From Actinomycetota bacterium (GTDB taxonomy: Bacteria; Actinomycetota; Actinomycetes; S36-B12; CAIYMF01), in NCBI GenBank assembly GCA_009699025.1, contig WLOZ01000106.1, positions 1 to 6,611 on the forward strand: a stretch of DNA of 6,611 bases, in the 5' to 3' direction. The translations under genes and the position numbers were made by a program. The notes under the pieces were generated by a model. The model did no database searches, had not been told where the DNA came from, and saw nothing but the letters and a program-made list of their open reading frames with translations. Shown piece by piece: positions 1 to 5,408 of this stretch; position 1 is the first letter of the stretch, and each line of letters starts with the position of its first letter.

Positions 1-219
1 CAGCACCTGTCGCACTCGATGGGGCGGCCCGCAGTCGTCGTGGGCATCGTCGCGCTGATCCTGGGCGCCTTGAACTTCCTCCCCGCCGTCTTTGACCCCA
101 CCGGTGCCGGTGCTTTTGCCGCGCAGCTCAGCTGGCTCTTGTGGGCCGTTGCCTCGACCGCCGGCGGGATCAGCATCGGACTTGTCGCGATTCGCCGGCG
201 CGGCCAGGTCGGTGCCTGA
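1..219 (+). CDS. C-terminal part of an unrecognised small membrane protein (5' end probably outside the window)
   Basis: The frame is open from the first base to a TGA at 217-219. It encodes 72 residues, with an internal ATG at base 19. Two hydrophobic stretches are visible: one of about 18 residues starting at VVVGIVALILGALNFL, and a second of about 25 residues covering AAQLSWLLWAV to GISIGLVAI. The protein then ends in a positively charged tail (RRRGQ). This looks like a two-helix hairpin with a cytoplasmic C-terminus. I chose the open left edge because the 18 visible bases before the ATG contain no Shine-Dalgarno sequence; a 66-residue protein starting at base 19 remains possible. I do not recognise the family and assign no function. 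It is transcribed in the same direction as the SDR gene, but the 110-bp gap and the dyad in it suggest a separate unit. Confidence 0.5.
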   Translation, partial: QHLSHSMGRPAVVVGIVALILGALNFLPAVFDPTGAGAFAAQLSWLLWAVASTAGGISIGLVAIRRRGQVGA

Positions 220-246
220 CCGGTCCACCTGAGTGCGGGGCCTTCC

Positions 247-275
247 CTGACCTACCGAACGGCAGGTAGCCTCAG
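247..275. promoter_or_regulatory. Inverted repeat upstream of the SDR/VOC operon: candidate TetR-type operator or hairpin
   Basis: The core CTACCGAACGGCAGGTAG (252-269) has perfect 5-bp arms, CTACC and GGTAG, around an 8-nt centre whose middle pair is also symmetric. A second pair of arms, CTGA (247-250) and TCAG (272-275), lies outside with a 1/2-nt offset. The site is about 60 bp before the SDR start codon, where a promoter or operator would be expected. Its look, arms of ACC/GGT type around CGAACGG, resembles sites bound by actinobacterial TetR-family repressors of lipid and acyl-CoA genes; that comparison is from memory. It could equally be a weak terminator hairpin for the upstream membrane-protein gene, although no T-run follows. 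Confidence 0.35.
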
Positions 276-329
276 CGCGCCGGTTACGGCGACGTTGTTA
301 CCTCGAGCAATCACTGCCAGGGAGCCCCC

Positions 330-1094
330 ATGGATCTCGGACTTGCCGGAAAGAAGGCCATCATCACCGGCGCCAGCCGCGGGATCGGCCGCGCGATCGC
401 CGAGACCCTCGGTAGCGAGGGCGCCGCGGTGGCGATCTGCGCACGGCATGAGGATGGGCTCCTCAGCGCGGCGACGGATATGCGGGCGCGGGGTATCACC
501 GTGCACACCCAGGTGCTCGATGTCTCGGATGAGAGCGCGGTCGCTGCCTTTGTTGACTGGGCGGCGGGAGTGCTTGGCGGCCTCGACATCGTGGTGTCGA
601 ACGTCTCGGCCGGCGCGAGTGTCGATCCCCAGTTTTGGTCGGTCAGCTTCGCGGCGGATCTCATGGCGTTCGTCCGTCTGGTCGAGGCGGCGACTCCCCA
701 CCTGGAGAAGTCCGACTGCGCGTCGATCCTGGCCATTGCCTCGACCTCGGGCTTCGATGCGCTGCCTCCGGCACGGGCCAACTCCTACGCCGCGTTCAAG
801 GCCGCAGTGATCCAGCATGCGTCGAGCCTGGGTCATTCGTTGCCGGCCAAGGGGATCCGCGTCAACACGATCTCCCCGGGGCCGATCTTCTTCGAGGGTG
901 GCCCGTGGGATCTCCGGATGCAGTCCGACCCTGAGTCGACCATCGCGATCCGCGACCGTATCCCCATGGGGCGCTTCGGAAGTCCGACTGATGTCGCGAA
1001 CCTCGCGGCATTCCTCTCGAGCCCCGCCGCCGCCTACCTCACGGCCACCAACATGGTGGTCGACGGCGGCTTCACCAGTCGTATCCACTTCTAG
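330..1094 (+). CDS. SDR-family oxidoreductase (classical short-chain dehydrogenase/reductase, FabG-like)
   Basis: A 254-residue protein, the normal length of a classical SDR, predicted to be a cytoplasmic NAD(P)(H)-dependent carbonyl/alcohol oxidoreductase. The Rossmann nucleotide-binding motif TGASRGIG is at residues 13-20, and an LDVSD segment (63-67) sits where the adenine-contacting Asp is expected. The catalytic residues are probably Ser140, Tyr153 and Lys157 (YAAFK), with the usual 13-residue Ser-Tyr spacing. A PG motif (183-184) and the C-terminal VDGGF (244-248) complete the fold. Arg17 in the glycine loop hints at NADPH use. Two positions are odd: the usual NNAG is SNVS (90-93), and the active-site Asn position appears to be Asp110. 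The start ATG has AGGGAG (319-324) 5 nt upstream. The stop lies 17 nt before the VOC gene, so the two are probably co-transcribed. The substrate is unknown; a FabG-like name would over-interpret it. Confidence 0.95.
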   Translation: MDLGLAGKKAIITGASRGIGRAIAETLGSEGAAVAICARHEDGLLSAATDMRARGITVHTQVLDVSDESAVAAFVDWAAGVLGGLDIVVSNVSAGASVDPQFWSVSFAADLMAFVRLVEAATPHLEKSDCASILAIASTSGFDALPPARANSYAAFKAAVIQHASSLGHSLPAKGIRVNTISPGPIFFEGGPWDLRMQSDPESTIAIRDRIPMGRFGSPTDVANLAAFLSSPAAAYLTATNMVVDGGFTSRIHF

Positions 1095-1111
1095 TCCGGG
1101 GGAGTAGGGCC

Positions 1112-1558
1112 ATGGCCACGCGTTTCGATCACACCACCATCGTCACCGACGACCCCGAGCGGCTCGCGCTGTTCTACATCGACATCTTCGACTGTGTGCG
1201 CAGCGGCCCACCGCGTGATCTCTCGGGCGATGCGCTCGAGAAGGGTATGGGCCTGCCCGGGGCGCATGTCCAAGGAGTGCACCTGCGGCTTCCGGGCCAC
1301 GGCGAGCAGGGGCCGGTGCTCGAGATCTTCACGTTGCCCGAGATCACCGCTGGGTCGTCGGCCATCACGGCGCGCGGTCTGATGCACCTTGCCTTCTCGG
1401 TCGACGATATTCGCGCCACCCTCGAGCGACTCCTCGCGGCCGGGGGATCCATGCTCGGCGAGATCGCCGAGGTCACGGTCCCAGGCGTGGGCACCGCCGA
1501 GTTCCTCTACACGCGTGATCCGGTGGGAACCATCGTGGAGTTGCAGGGCTGGAAATGA
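1112..1558 (+). CDS. VOC-superfamily protein (glyoxalase / dioxygenase / epimerase fold)
   Basis: A 148-residue protein with the paired beta-alpha-beta-beta-beta modules of the vicinal oxygen chelate fold. The first module begins FDHTTIVTDDPERLALFY (5-22) and the second LMHLAFSVDDIRATLERL (90-107). The likely metal ligands are His7, Glu71 (VLEIF), His92 and Glu143 (IVELQGW). This is the His-Glu-His-Glu pattern seen in glyoxalase I-type and epimerase-type members, so the metal site looks intact. The end, DPVGTIVELQ, matches the family's usual DPDGNxxEL finish. The ATG is preceded by GGGGGAG (1098-1104) at 7 nt spacing, and only 17 nt separate it from the SDR stop, so it is the second gene of that operon. 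Within the superfamily the reaction (isomerisation, lyase, epimerase or ring cleavage) cannot be chosen from sequence. Linkage to an SDR suggests consecutive steps on a shared oxo/hydroxy substrate, which is inference. Confidence 0.93.
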   Translation: MATRFDHTTIVTDDPERLALFYIDIFDCVRSGPPRDLSGDALEKGMGLPGAHVQGVHLRLPGHGEQGPVLEIFTLPEITAGSSAITARGLMHLAFSVDDIRATLERLLAAGGSMLGEIAEVTVPGVGTAEFLYTRDPVGTIVELQGWK

Positions 1559-1654
1559 GTTCAGTGCCCGCACCGGTCGCATGAGTCGACGCGTCGCGAT
1601 GCGCAGGCGGGGCGCTGAGTGGGTGTCGTCGATGCGTGACATGCTCGGCGTGCG

Positions 1655-2755
1655 ATGACTCCACCACCTGCCAAGCGCCCAGCATCAAGGACTTCGGGGT
1701 CCAAGACTTCGGGGCCCAAGCCCAAGCCCGTGGCCACGACCACACCCGAGGCCCAGGTCGCCCATGAGCGTGCCGTGCTGGCCTTCGGCGCTGAGGACTT
1801 CCTCGCCGAGCGGGTTGTGGCCGCGGTGATCGCGGCGGCTCGGGCCATCGATCCCGGCGTTGAGCGCCGCGATGTCGATCTCTCGTCCGAGACGGCGCTG
1901 GGCGCCCTCGTCGAGGCCTGCTCTCCCAACCTTTTCGGCGATGCGGCCGTGGTGGTGGCGCGGTCGGCAGAGTCAGCCGACGAGCAGATGGTCGCGACGC
2001 TGATCGAGTCGGCAGCGGCGGGTGATATCCGCCTGGTGGTGGTGCATCCGGGTGGGGTCAAGGGCCGCAAAGTCGCCGACACACTCGAGGCCAACGGCTT
2101 CGTCCGCGCACCGTGTGAGAAGGCCAAGGGCCGGGCCGTCGATGAGTTCATCGCCCGCGAGCTCCGCGCCGCCCGACGCGGAGCCACAGCGGAGGCGATC
2201 GAGGCCCTGCGTATTGCGATTGGCGATGATCTCCGCGCCCTCGCGGCCGCGTGCGCCCAGCTCGTCAGCGATGTCGAGTCCGACCCGCTGACCGCGGACA
2301 GTGTCGCGATCTATTACGACGGTGTGGCTGATGTCCCTGGCTACCTCGTCGCTGACGCGGTGCTGGGCGGTCGCGCCGTTGAGGTGCTTCGTCGCACGCG
2401 CTGGGCCTTGGCCAACGATCCCGGTGCAGGGCCGGCACTCTCGGCCGCAGTCGCGGCGGGTCTGCGTGGCCTAGCCCGGGTCGCATCTCTGCCCCGAGGA
2501 ATGTCCGAGGCTGACGTGGCCCGCGAGGCTGGCGTTCCCCCGTTCAAGGTGCGAGCCCTGCGCGAGCAGGCTGGCCGCTGGCACCCCGCGGCACTGGCCG
2601 CGGCGCTGGTCACCCTGGCCAAGGCCGACGCGGCGGTGAAGGGCCGCGATGTCGCGGGCCGGGCGATGAGCGCTGACGGGCTCGACCGCGATCAGGGCAG
2701 TTATGTGCTCGAGCGCGCCTTGCTGCACGTGGTCAGCACCCGCAGCGGCGCCTGA
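1655..2755 (+). CDS. holA: DNA polymerase III subunit delta (clamp-loader subunit)
   Basis: A 366-residue protein with the divergent AAA+ architecture of HolA. The delta subunit opens the beta sliding clamp as part of the clamp-loader complex. Visible family features are the first strand and loop VLAFGAEDFLAERVV (41-55), standing where Walker A would be but degenerate as usual for delta; the clamp-interacting region around NLFGDAAVVV (92-101); and the C-terminal collar helices with GVPPFKVRALREQAGRW (293-309) and LAKADAAVKG (321-330). Residues 1-36 are a Pro/Lys/Ser/Thr-rich low-complexity extension containing TSGSK-TSGPK, beyond the usual start of the family. The ATG at 1655 is the first start after an in-frame TGA (1637-1639) but has no clear Shine-Dalgarno. 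GTG at 1730 is an alternative, giving 341 residues, close to typical length. Placement beside rpsT and lepA is the usual actinobacterial context and supports the call. Transcription ends at the hairpin at 2810-2852. Confidence 0.95.
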   Translation: MTPPPAKRPASRTSGSKTSGPKPKPVATTTPEAQVAHERAVLAFGAEDFLAERVVAAVIAAARAIDPGVERRDVDLSSETALGALVEACSPNLFGDAAVVVARSAESADEQMVATLIESAAAGDIRLVVVHPGGVKGRKVADTLEANGFVRAPCEKAKGRAVDEFIARELRAARRGATAEAIEALRIAIGDDLRALAAACAQLVSDVESDPLTADSVAIYYDGVADVPGYLVADAVLGGRAVEVLRRTRWALANDPGAGPALSAAVAAGLRGLARVASLPRGMSEADVAREAGVPPFKVRALREQAGRWHPAALAAALVTLAKADAAVKGRDVAGRAMSADGLDRDQGSYVLERALLHVVSTRSGA

Positions 2756-2776
2756 CGCCACTGCCCTGCACCGCGC

Positions 2777-2813
2777 ACGTCGATAGCCATGAACGTCGAT
2801 AGCCATGAACGTC
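2777..2813. repeat. 16-bp tandem repeat, 2.3 copies, in the holA-rpsT convergent gap
   Basis: ACGTCGATAGCCATGA occurs at 2777-2792 and is repeated exactly at 2793-2808. A third partial copy, ACGTC, at 2809-2813 runs into the left arm of the terminator hairpin. It lies wholly between the holA stop and the terminator, so it would be in the holA 3' untranslated region. The copies are identical, which points to a recent slippage duplication rather than a conserved element. Confidence 0.9.
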
Positions 2814-2852
2814 CAAGGGCGCCGCTCCGGTGAGGAGTGGCGCCCTTGGACG
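2810..2852. terminator. Strong hairpin terminator, probably bidirectional, between holA and rpsT
   Basis: A perfect 14-bp stem pairs 2810-2823 (CGTCCAAGGGCGCC) with 2839-2852 (GGCGCCCTTGGACG). On the plus strand it continues through a G-U pair (2824/2838) and four more pairs (CTCC 2825-2828 with GGAG 2834-2837), closing on a 5-nt loop. The total is about 19 bp. On the minus strand the same position is a C/A mismatch, so the structure is slightly weaker there. No T-run follows on either side, which is common in actinobacterial terminators. It sits 54 nt after the holA stop and 21 nt after the rpsT stop, as expected for a shared terminator of convergent genes. Confidence 0.88.
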
Positions 2853-2873
2853 ATATGCGGGGTGGTGTCAGGC

Positions 2874-3146
2874 TCAGGCGCTCGTGGCGATCTCATTGGC
2901 GCGCGAGCTGATCGCGGACTTGCGGTTCGCGGCCTGGTTCTTGTGGATGACACCCTTGCTGGCGGCCTTGTCGAGGGCTCGCGTCGCGGCCTTTGCCAGA
3001 TCCGCAGCCGCGGTGGCGTCGCCGGAGTCGGCGGCCTCGCGGAACTTGCGGATCGAGGTCTTCAGAGCCGACCTCACCGACTTGTTGCGCACACGTGCGG
3101 CCTCGTTGGTGCCGTTACGCTTGATCTGCGACTTGATATTCGCCAC
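2874..3146 (-). CDS. rpsT: 30S ribosomal protein S20
   Basis: A 90-residue, strongly basic, Ala-rich helical protein of the normal S20 length. It binds 16S rRNA and helps assemble the body of the 30S subunit. Family signatures are the N-terminus [20 protein letters not shown], the central [13 protein letters not shown] (26-38) and the C-terminal [16 protein letters not shown] (65-80). The start codon is GTG (complement of CAC at 3144-3146), fixed by the family N-terminus M-A-N-I-K. It is preceded by an AAAGG Shine-Dalgarno (complement of 3154-3158) at 7 nt. The gene is convergent with holA, sharing the hairpin terminator, and divergent from lepA across about 300 bp. E. coli S20 represses its own translation; whether this one does cannot be read here, but a non-ATG start on a highly expressed ribosomal gene fits translational control. 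Confidence 0.98.
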   Translation of the reverse strand: MANIKSQIKRNGTNEAARVRNKSVRSALKTSIRKFREAADSGDATAAADLAKAATRALDKAASKGVIHKNQAANRKSAISSRANEIATSA

Positions 3147-3176
3147 GAGAGTGCCTTTACCTTTGTGTCGTCTGTC

Positions 3177-3204
3177 ACTGGATCTGGAGTCTGACTGGAT
3201 CTGG
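3177..3204. repeat. Pair of 11-bp direct repeats upstream of rpsT
   Basis: ACTGGATCTGG occurs at 3177-3187 and again at 3194-3204, with a period of 17 bp. Similar flanking bases (TCTG before each copy, AGTC or GGTC after) give an imperfect tandem of about 17 bp. The pair is 30-60 bp upstream of the rpsT start on its template side, inside the probable rpsT leader or promoter. It could be a tandem protein-binding site or a slippage product. I see no confident -35/-10 pair for rpsT around it. Confidence 0.7.
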
Positions 3205-3370
3205 GGTCGGGCGCGCCGCCTTGAGCGCTCCGCGCGACATGTCAGGGTATCCGTCGAGACCGGTCGGGGCCAAATCCGGCCCTCAGGAGGCCCGCGAGGC
3301 CACCGCGTGAACGCCGGACACCGTGCCTCCTGCCGGGATCAGTCAGAGGAACGTGCGCGCCGTGGGACGA

Positions 3371-3422
3371 TGGTGGGGCCCTTCGCACACGAGGGGTGCG
3401 ATCAACCCCTCCGCCTCCACCA
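3371..3422 (+). other. Foldable lepA leader with two mutually exclusive hairpins
   Basis: Upstream of the chosen lepA start, TGGTGG (3371-3376) can pair with CCACCA (3417-3422) and encloses a perfect 7-bp hairpin, GAGGGGT (3391-3397) with ACCCCTC (3405-3411), which has a 7-nt loop. A competing 6-bp hairpin, TCGCAC (3383-3388) with GTGCGA (3396-3401), uses some of the same bases, so both cannot form at once. The outer stem ends five bases before GAGGA (3427-3431), the likely lepA ribosome binding site. It matches no riboswitch class I know. If lepA instead starts at 3370, this stretch would be coding. Confidence 0.35.
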
Positions 3423-3444
3423 CCTTGAGGACGTCCAGACCGCC

Positions 3445-5292
3445 GTGGCCAATGCGAACGCCCCCAAGCCGGGCTCGACCGATCCGTCGATCATCCGGAA
3501 CTTCTGCATCATCGCCCACATCGACCACGGGAAGTCCACCCTGGCCGATCGCATGCTGCAGATCACCGGAGTCGTCGACGGTCGCGCTATGCGCGCGCAG
3601 TATCTCGACCGCATGGATATCGAGCGCGAGCGTGGCATCACGATCAAGAGCCAGGCGGTGCGCCTGCCCTACACCGCTGGTGACGGCGTCACCTACGTCC
3701 TCAACCTCATCGACACCCCCGGCCACGTCGACTTCACCTACGAGGTCTCGCGCAGCCTCGCGGCGTGCGAGGGGGCGATCCTGCTCGTCGATGCGGCACA
3801 GGGGATCGAGGCGCAGACCCTTGCCAACCTCTACCTTGCCCTCGAGAACGACCTCCAGGTGATCCCGGTCTTGAACAAGATCGATCTACCGGCTGCGCAG
3901 CCGGAGAAGTACGCAGCAGAACTCGCCAAGATCATCGGCTGCGATCCCGCCGATGTCCTGCAGGTCAGCGCCAAGTCGGGCAAGGGGGTCAATGAGCTTC
4001 TCGAGGAGGTCGTGCGCCTCGTCCCGGCACCGATTGGCGATGCCAACGCACCGGCGCGCGCGATCATCTTCGACTCCGTCTACGACACCTATCGCGGTGT
4101 CGTCACCTATGTGCGCGTGATCGACGGTCGGCTCTCGACGCGTGAGCGCATCGCGATGATGAGCACCGGGGCTGTTCACGAGATGCTCGAGGTGGGCGTG
4201 ATCTCCCCTGATCCGGTGGCTTCCGAGGCGATCGGGGTGGGCGAGGTCGGCTACCTGATCACTGGCGTCAAGGATGTTCGTCAGTCACGAGTGGGCGACA
4301 CGGTCACGTCGGCCCTGCGCGGTGCCACCCAGGCGCTCGGCGGCTACCGCGACCCCAAACCGATGGTGTTCTCCGGCTTGTATCCCCTCGACGGGTCCGA
4401 CTACCCCGAACTGCGTGAGGCCCTCGACAAGCTCAAGCTCAATGACGCGGCGTTGGTGTACGAGCCCGAGACCTCGGTGGCGCTCGGATTCGGCTTCCGT
4501 TGCGGCTTCCTGGGCCTGCTGCACCTGGAGATCGTCCGCGAGCGTCTTGAGCGCGAGTTCAACCTCGACCTGATCTCGACGGCGCCCAATGTCGTCTACC
4601 GGGTGGCGATGGATGACCGCAGCGAGATCATCGTCACCAACCCCAGCGAGTTCCCCACGGGCAAGATCTCCGAGGTGTTCGAGCCCGTCGTTCGGGCCAC
4701 TGTGCTCTCACCGAACGAGTACATCGGATCGATCATGGAGCTGTGCCAGACCCGGCGCGGCACCCTGCTCGGGATGGACTATCTCTCCGAAGACCGCGTT
4801 GAACTGCGCTACTCGTTGCCGCTCGCGGAGATCGTCTTCGACTTCTTCGACGCCCTGAAGTCCAAGACCCGCGGCTACGCCTCCCTCGACTATGAGCCCA
4901 CCGGTGAGCAGGCGGCGGATCTGGTGAAGGTCGACATCCTGCTGCACGGCGACGCTGTCGATGCCTTCTCCTCGATCGTGCACCGCGACAAGGCCTACGC
5001 CTACGGTGTCTCGATGGCCGGGAAGCTCAAGGAGCTCATCCCGCGCCAGCAGTTCGAGGTGCCGATTCAGGCCGCGATCGGAGCCCGCGTGATCGCCCGC
5101 GAGACCATCCGCGCGATCCGCAAGGACGTGTTGGCCAAGTGCTACGGCGGTGACATCACCCGCAAGCGCAAACTGCTCGAGAAGCAGAAGGAAGGCAAGA
5201 AGCGGATGAAGATGGTGGGGCGCGTCGAGGTTCCCCAAGAGGCCTTCATCGCCGCGCTCTCGACCGACGACTCGGCCCCCAAGCCCAAGTAG
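3445..5292 (+). CDS. lepA: Elongation factor 4 (LepA), ribosome back-translocase GTPase
   Basis: A 615-residue translational GTPase, close to the 599 residues of E. coli LepA. It binds the ribosome and affects translocation and 30S biogenesis. GTPase motifs are intact: G1 AHIDHGKS (24-31), the switch-I Thr66 in [10 protein letters not shown]3 DTPGH (90-94) and G4 NKID (144-147). The EF-G-like domains follow, including [15 protein letters not shown], and the LepA-specific C-terminal domain with KCYGGD (565-570), [18 protein letters not shown] and VEVPQEAF. The frame is open from 2830, but everything before 3445 is antisense to rpsT or resembles no LepA. GTG at 3445 gives the short N-terminus ([20 protein letters not shown]) typical of actinobacterial LepA, with GAGGA (3427-3431) 13 nt upstream, a long spacing. 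ATG at 3370 (640 residues) is the alternative and has no good Shine-Dalgarno. The gene is divergent from rpsT. Confidence 0.98.
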   Translation: MANANAPKPGSTDPSIIRNFCIIAHIDHGKSTLADRMLQITGVVDGRAMRAQYLDRMDIERERGITIKSQAVRLPYTAGDGVTYVLNLIDTPGHVDFTYEVSRSLAACEGAILLVDAAQGIEAQTLANLYLALENDLQVIPVLNKIDLPAAQPEKYAAELAKIIGCDPADVLQVSAKSGKGVNELLEEVVRLVPAPIGDANAPARAIIFDSVYDTYRGVVTYVRVIDGRLSTRERIAMMSTGAVHEMLEVGVISPDPVASEAIGVGEVGYLITGVKDVRQSRVGDTVTSALRGATQALGGYRDPKPMVFSGLYPLDGSDYPELREALDKLKLNDAALVYEPETSVALGFGFRCGFLGLLHLEIVRERLEREFNLDLISTAPNVVYRVAMDDRSEIIVTNPSEFPTGKISEVFEPVVRATVLSPNEYIGSIMELCQTRRGTLLGMDYLSEDRVELRYSLPLAEIVFDFFDALKSKTRGYASLDYEPTGEQAADLVKVDILLHGDAVDAFSSIVHRDKAYAYGVSMAGKLKELIPRQQFEVPIQAAIGARVIARETIRAIRKDVLAKCYGGDITRKRKLLEKQKEGKKRMKMVGRVEVPQEAFIAALSTDDSAPKPK

Positions 5293-5366
5293 GCCCATGT
5301 CGCGAGCGGGGCTGCTGCGGTCTCGGGGGTTGACTCGTTTCACCGTGCAATCCCTGTGTGTCGGCG

Positions 5367-5380
5367 TAGTGTCGACAGTA
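5367..5380. promoter_or_regulatory. Palindrome upstream of the acyl-CoA ligase gene, candidate operator overlapping a possible -10 box
   Basis: TAGTGTCGACAGTA is a 14-bp dyad that is symmetric except at positions 3 and 12, with a perfect 8-bp core, TGTCGACA (5370-5377). Its left half, TAGTGT (5367-5372), fits the actinobacterial -10 pattern TANNNT. That would put transcription start near 5380, giving a leader of about 30 nt before the GTG at 5409. No good -35 lies 16-18 bp upstream; TTGACT at 5330-5335 is 31 bp away. A repressor sitting on the -10 is a plausible reading but is inferred. Confidence 0.3.
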
Positions 5381-5394
5381 CGAAGAAGGGGCTC

Positions 5395-5401
5395 GAGGGG
5401 G
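5395..5401 (+). promoter_or_regulatory. Ribosome binding site that fixes the GTG start of the acyl-CoA ligase
   Basis: GAGGGGG lies 7 nt before GTG at 5409. No ATG in this frame occurs before codon 33, which is already inside the conserved protein, so this site decides the start. Confidence 0.75.
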
Positions 5402-5408
5402 TGTTCGC

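Noticed and set aside
218..225. Palindrome GACCGGTC overlapping the stop codon of the first gene
   Set aside because: Eight-base GC-rich palindromes are common by chance at this composition, and it has no extended arms.
252..1088. 278-codon open frame on the minus strand opposite the SDR gene
   Set aside because: It mirrors a well-supported SDR frame, the translation is Arg/Gly/Asp-rich with no recognisable domain, and long antisense frames are expected in GC-rich genes.
1561..2187. 208-codon minus-strand open frame over the holA start
   Set aside because: Ser/Ala/Arg-rich shadow of holA with no recognisable motif or ribosome binding site.
2777..2813. 16-bp repeat considered as a CRISPR fragment
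   Set aside because: The copies are directly adjacent with no spacers and the unit is too short; no cas gene is present.
3210..3230. GGCGCGCC and GAGCGCTC palindromes in the rpsT-lepA gap
   Set aside because: Short, low-information GC palindromes without spacing or conservation to support a site.
2830..3444. 205-codon in-frame upstream extension of lepA
   Set aside because: Most of it is antisense to rpsT, the rest has no LepA similarity, and it crosses the terminator. LepA proteins start shortly before IRNFC.
5330..5335. TTGACT as a -35 box for the acyl-CoA ligase
   Set aside because: The hexamer is good, but the nearest reasonable -10 (TAGTGT, 5367) is 31 bp away, and the sequence 16-18 bp downstream (around CCCTGT) does not resemble a -10.
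4708..5343. 211-codon minus-strand open frame over the lepA 3' end
   Set aside because: Shadow of the highly conserved LepA C-terminal domain; nothing recognisable in its translation.
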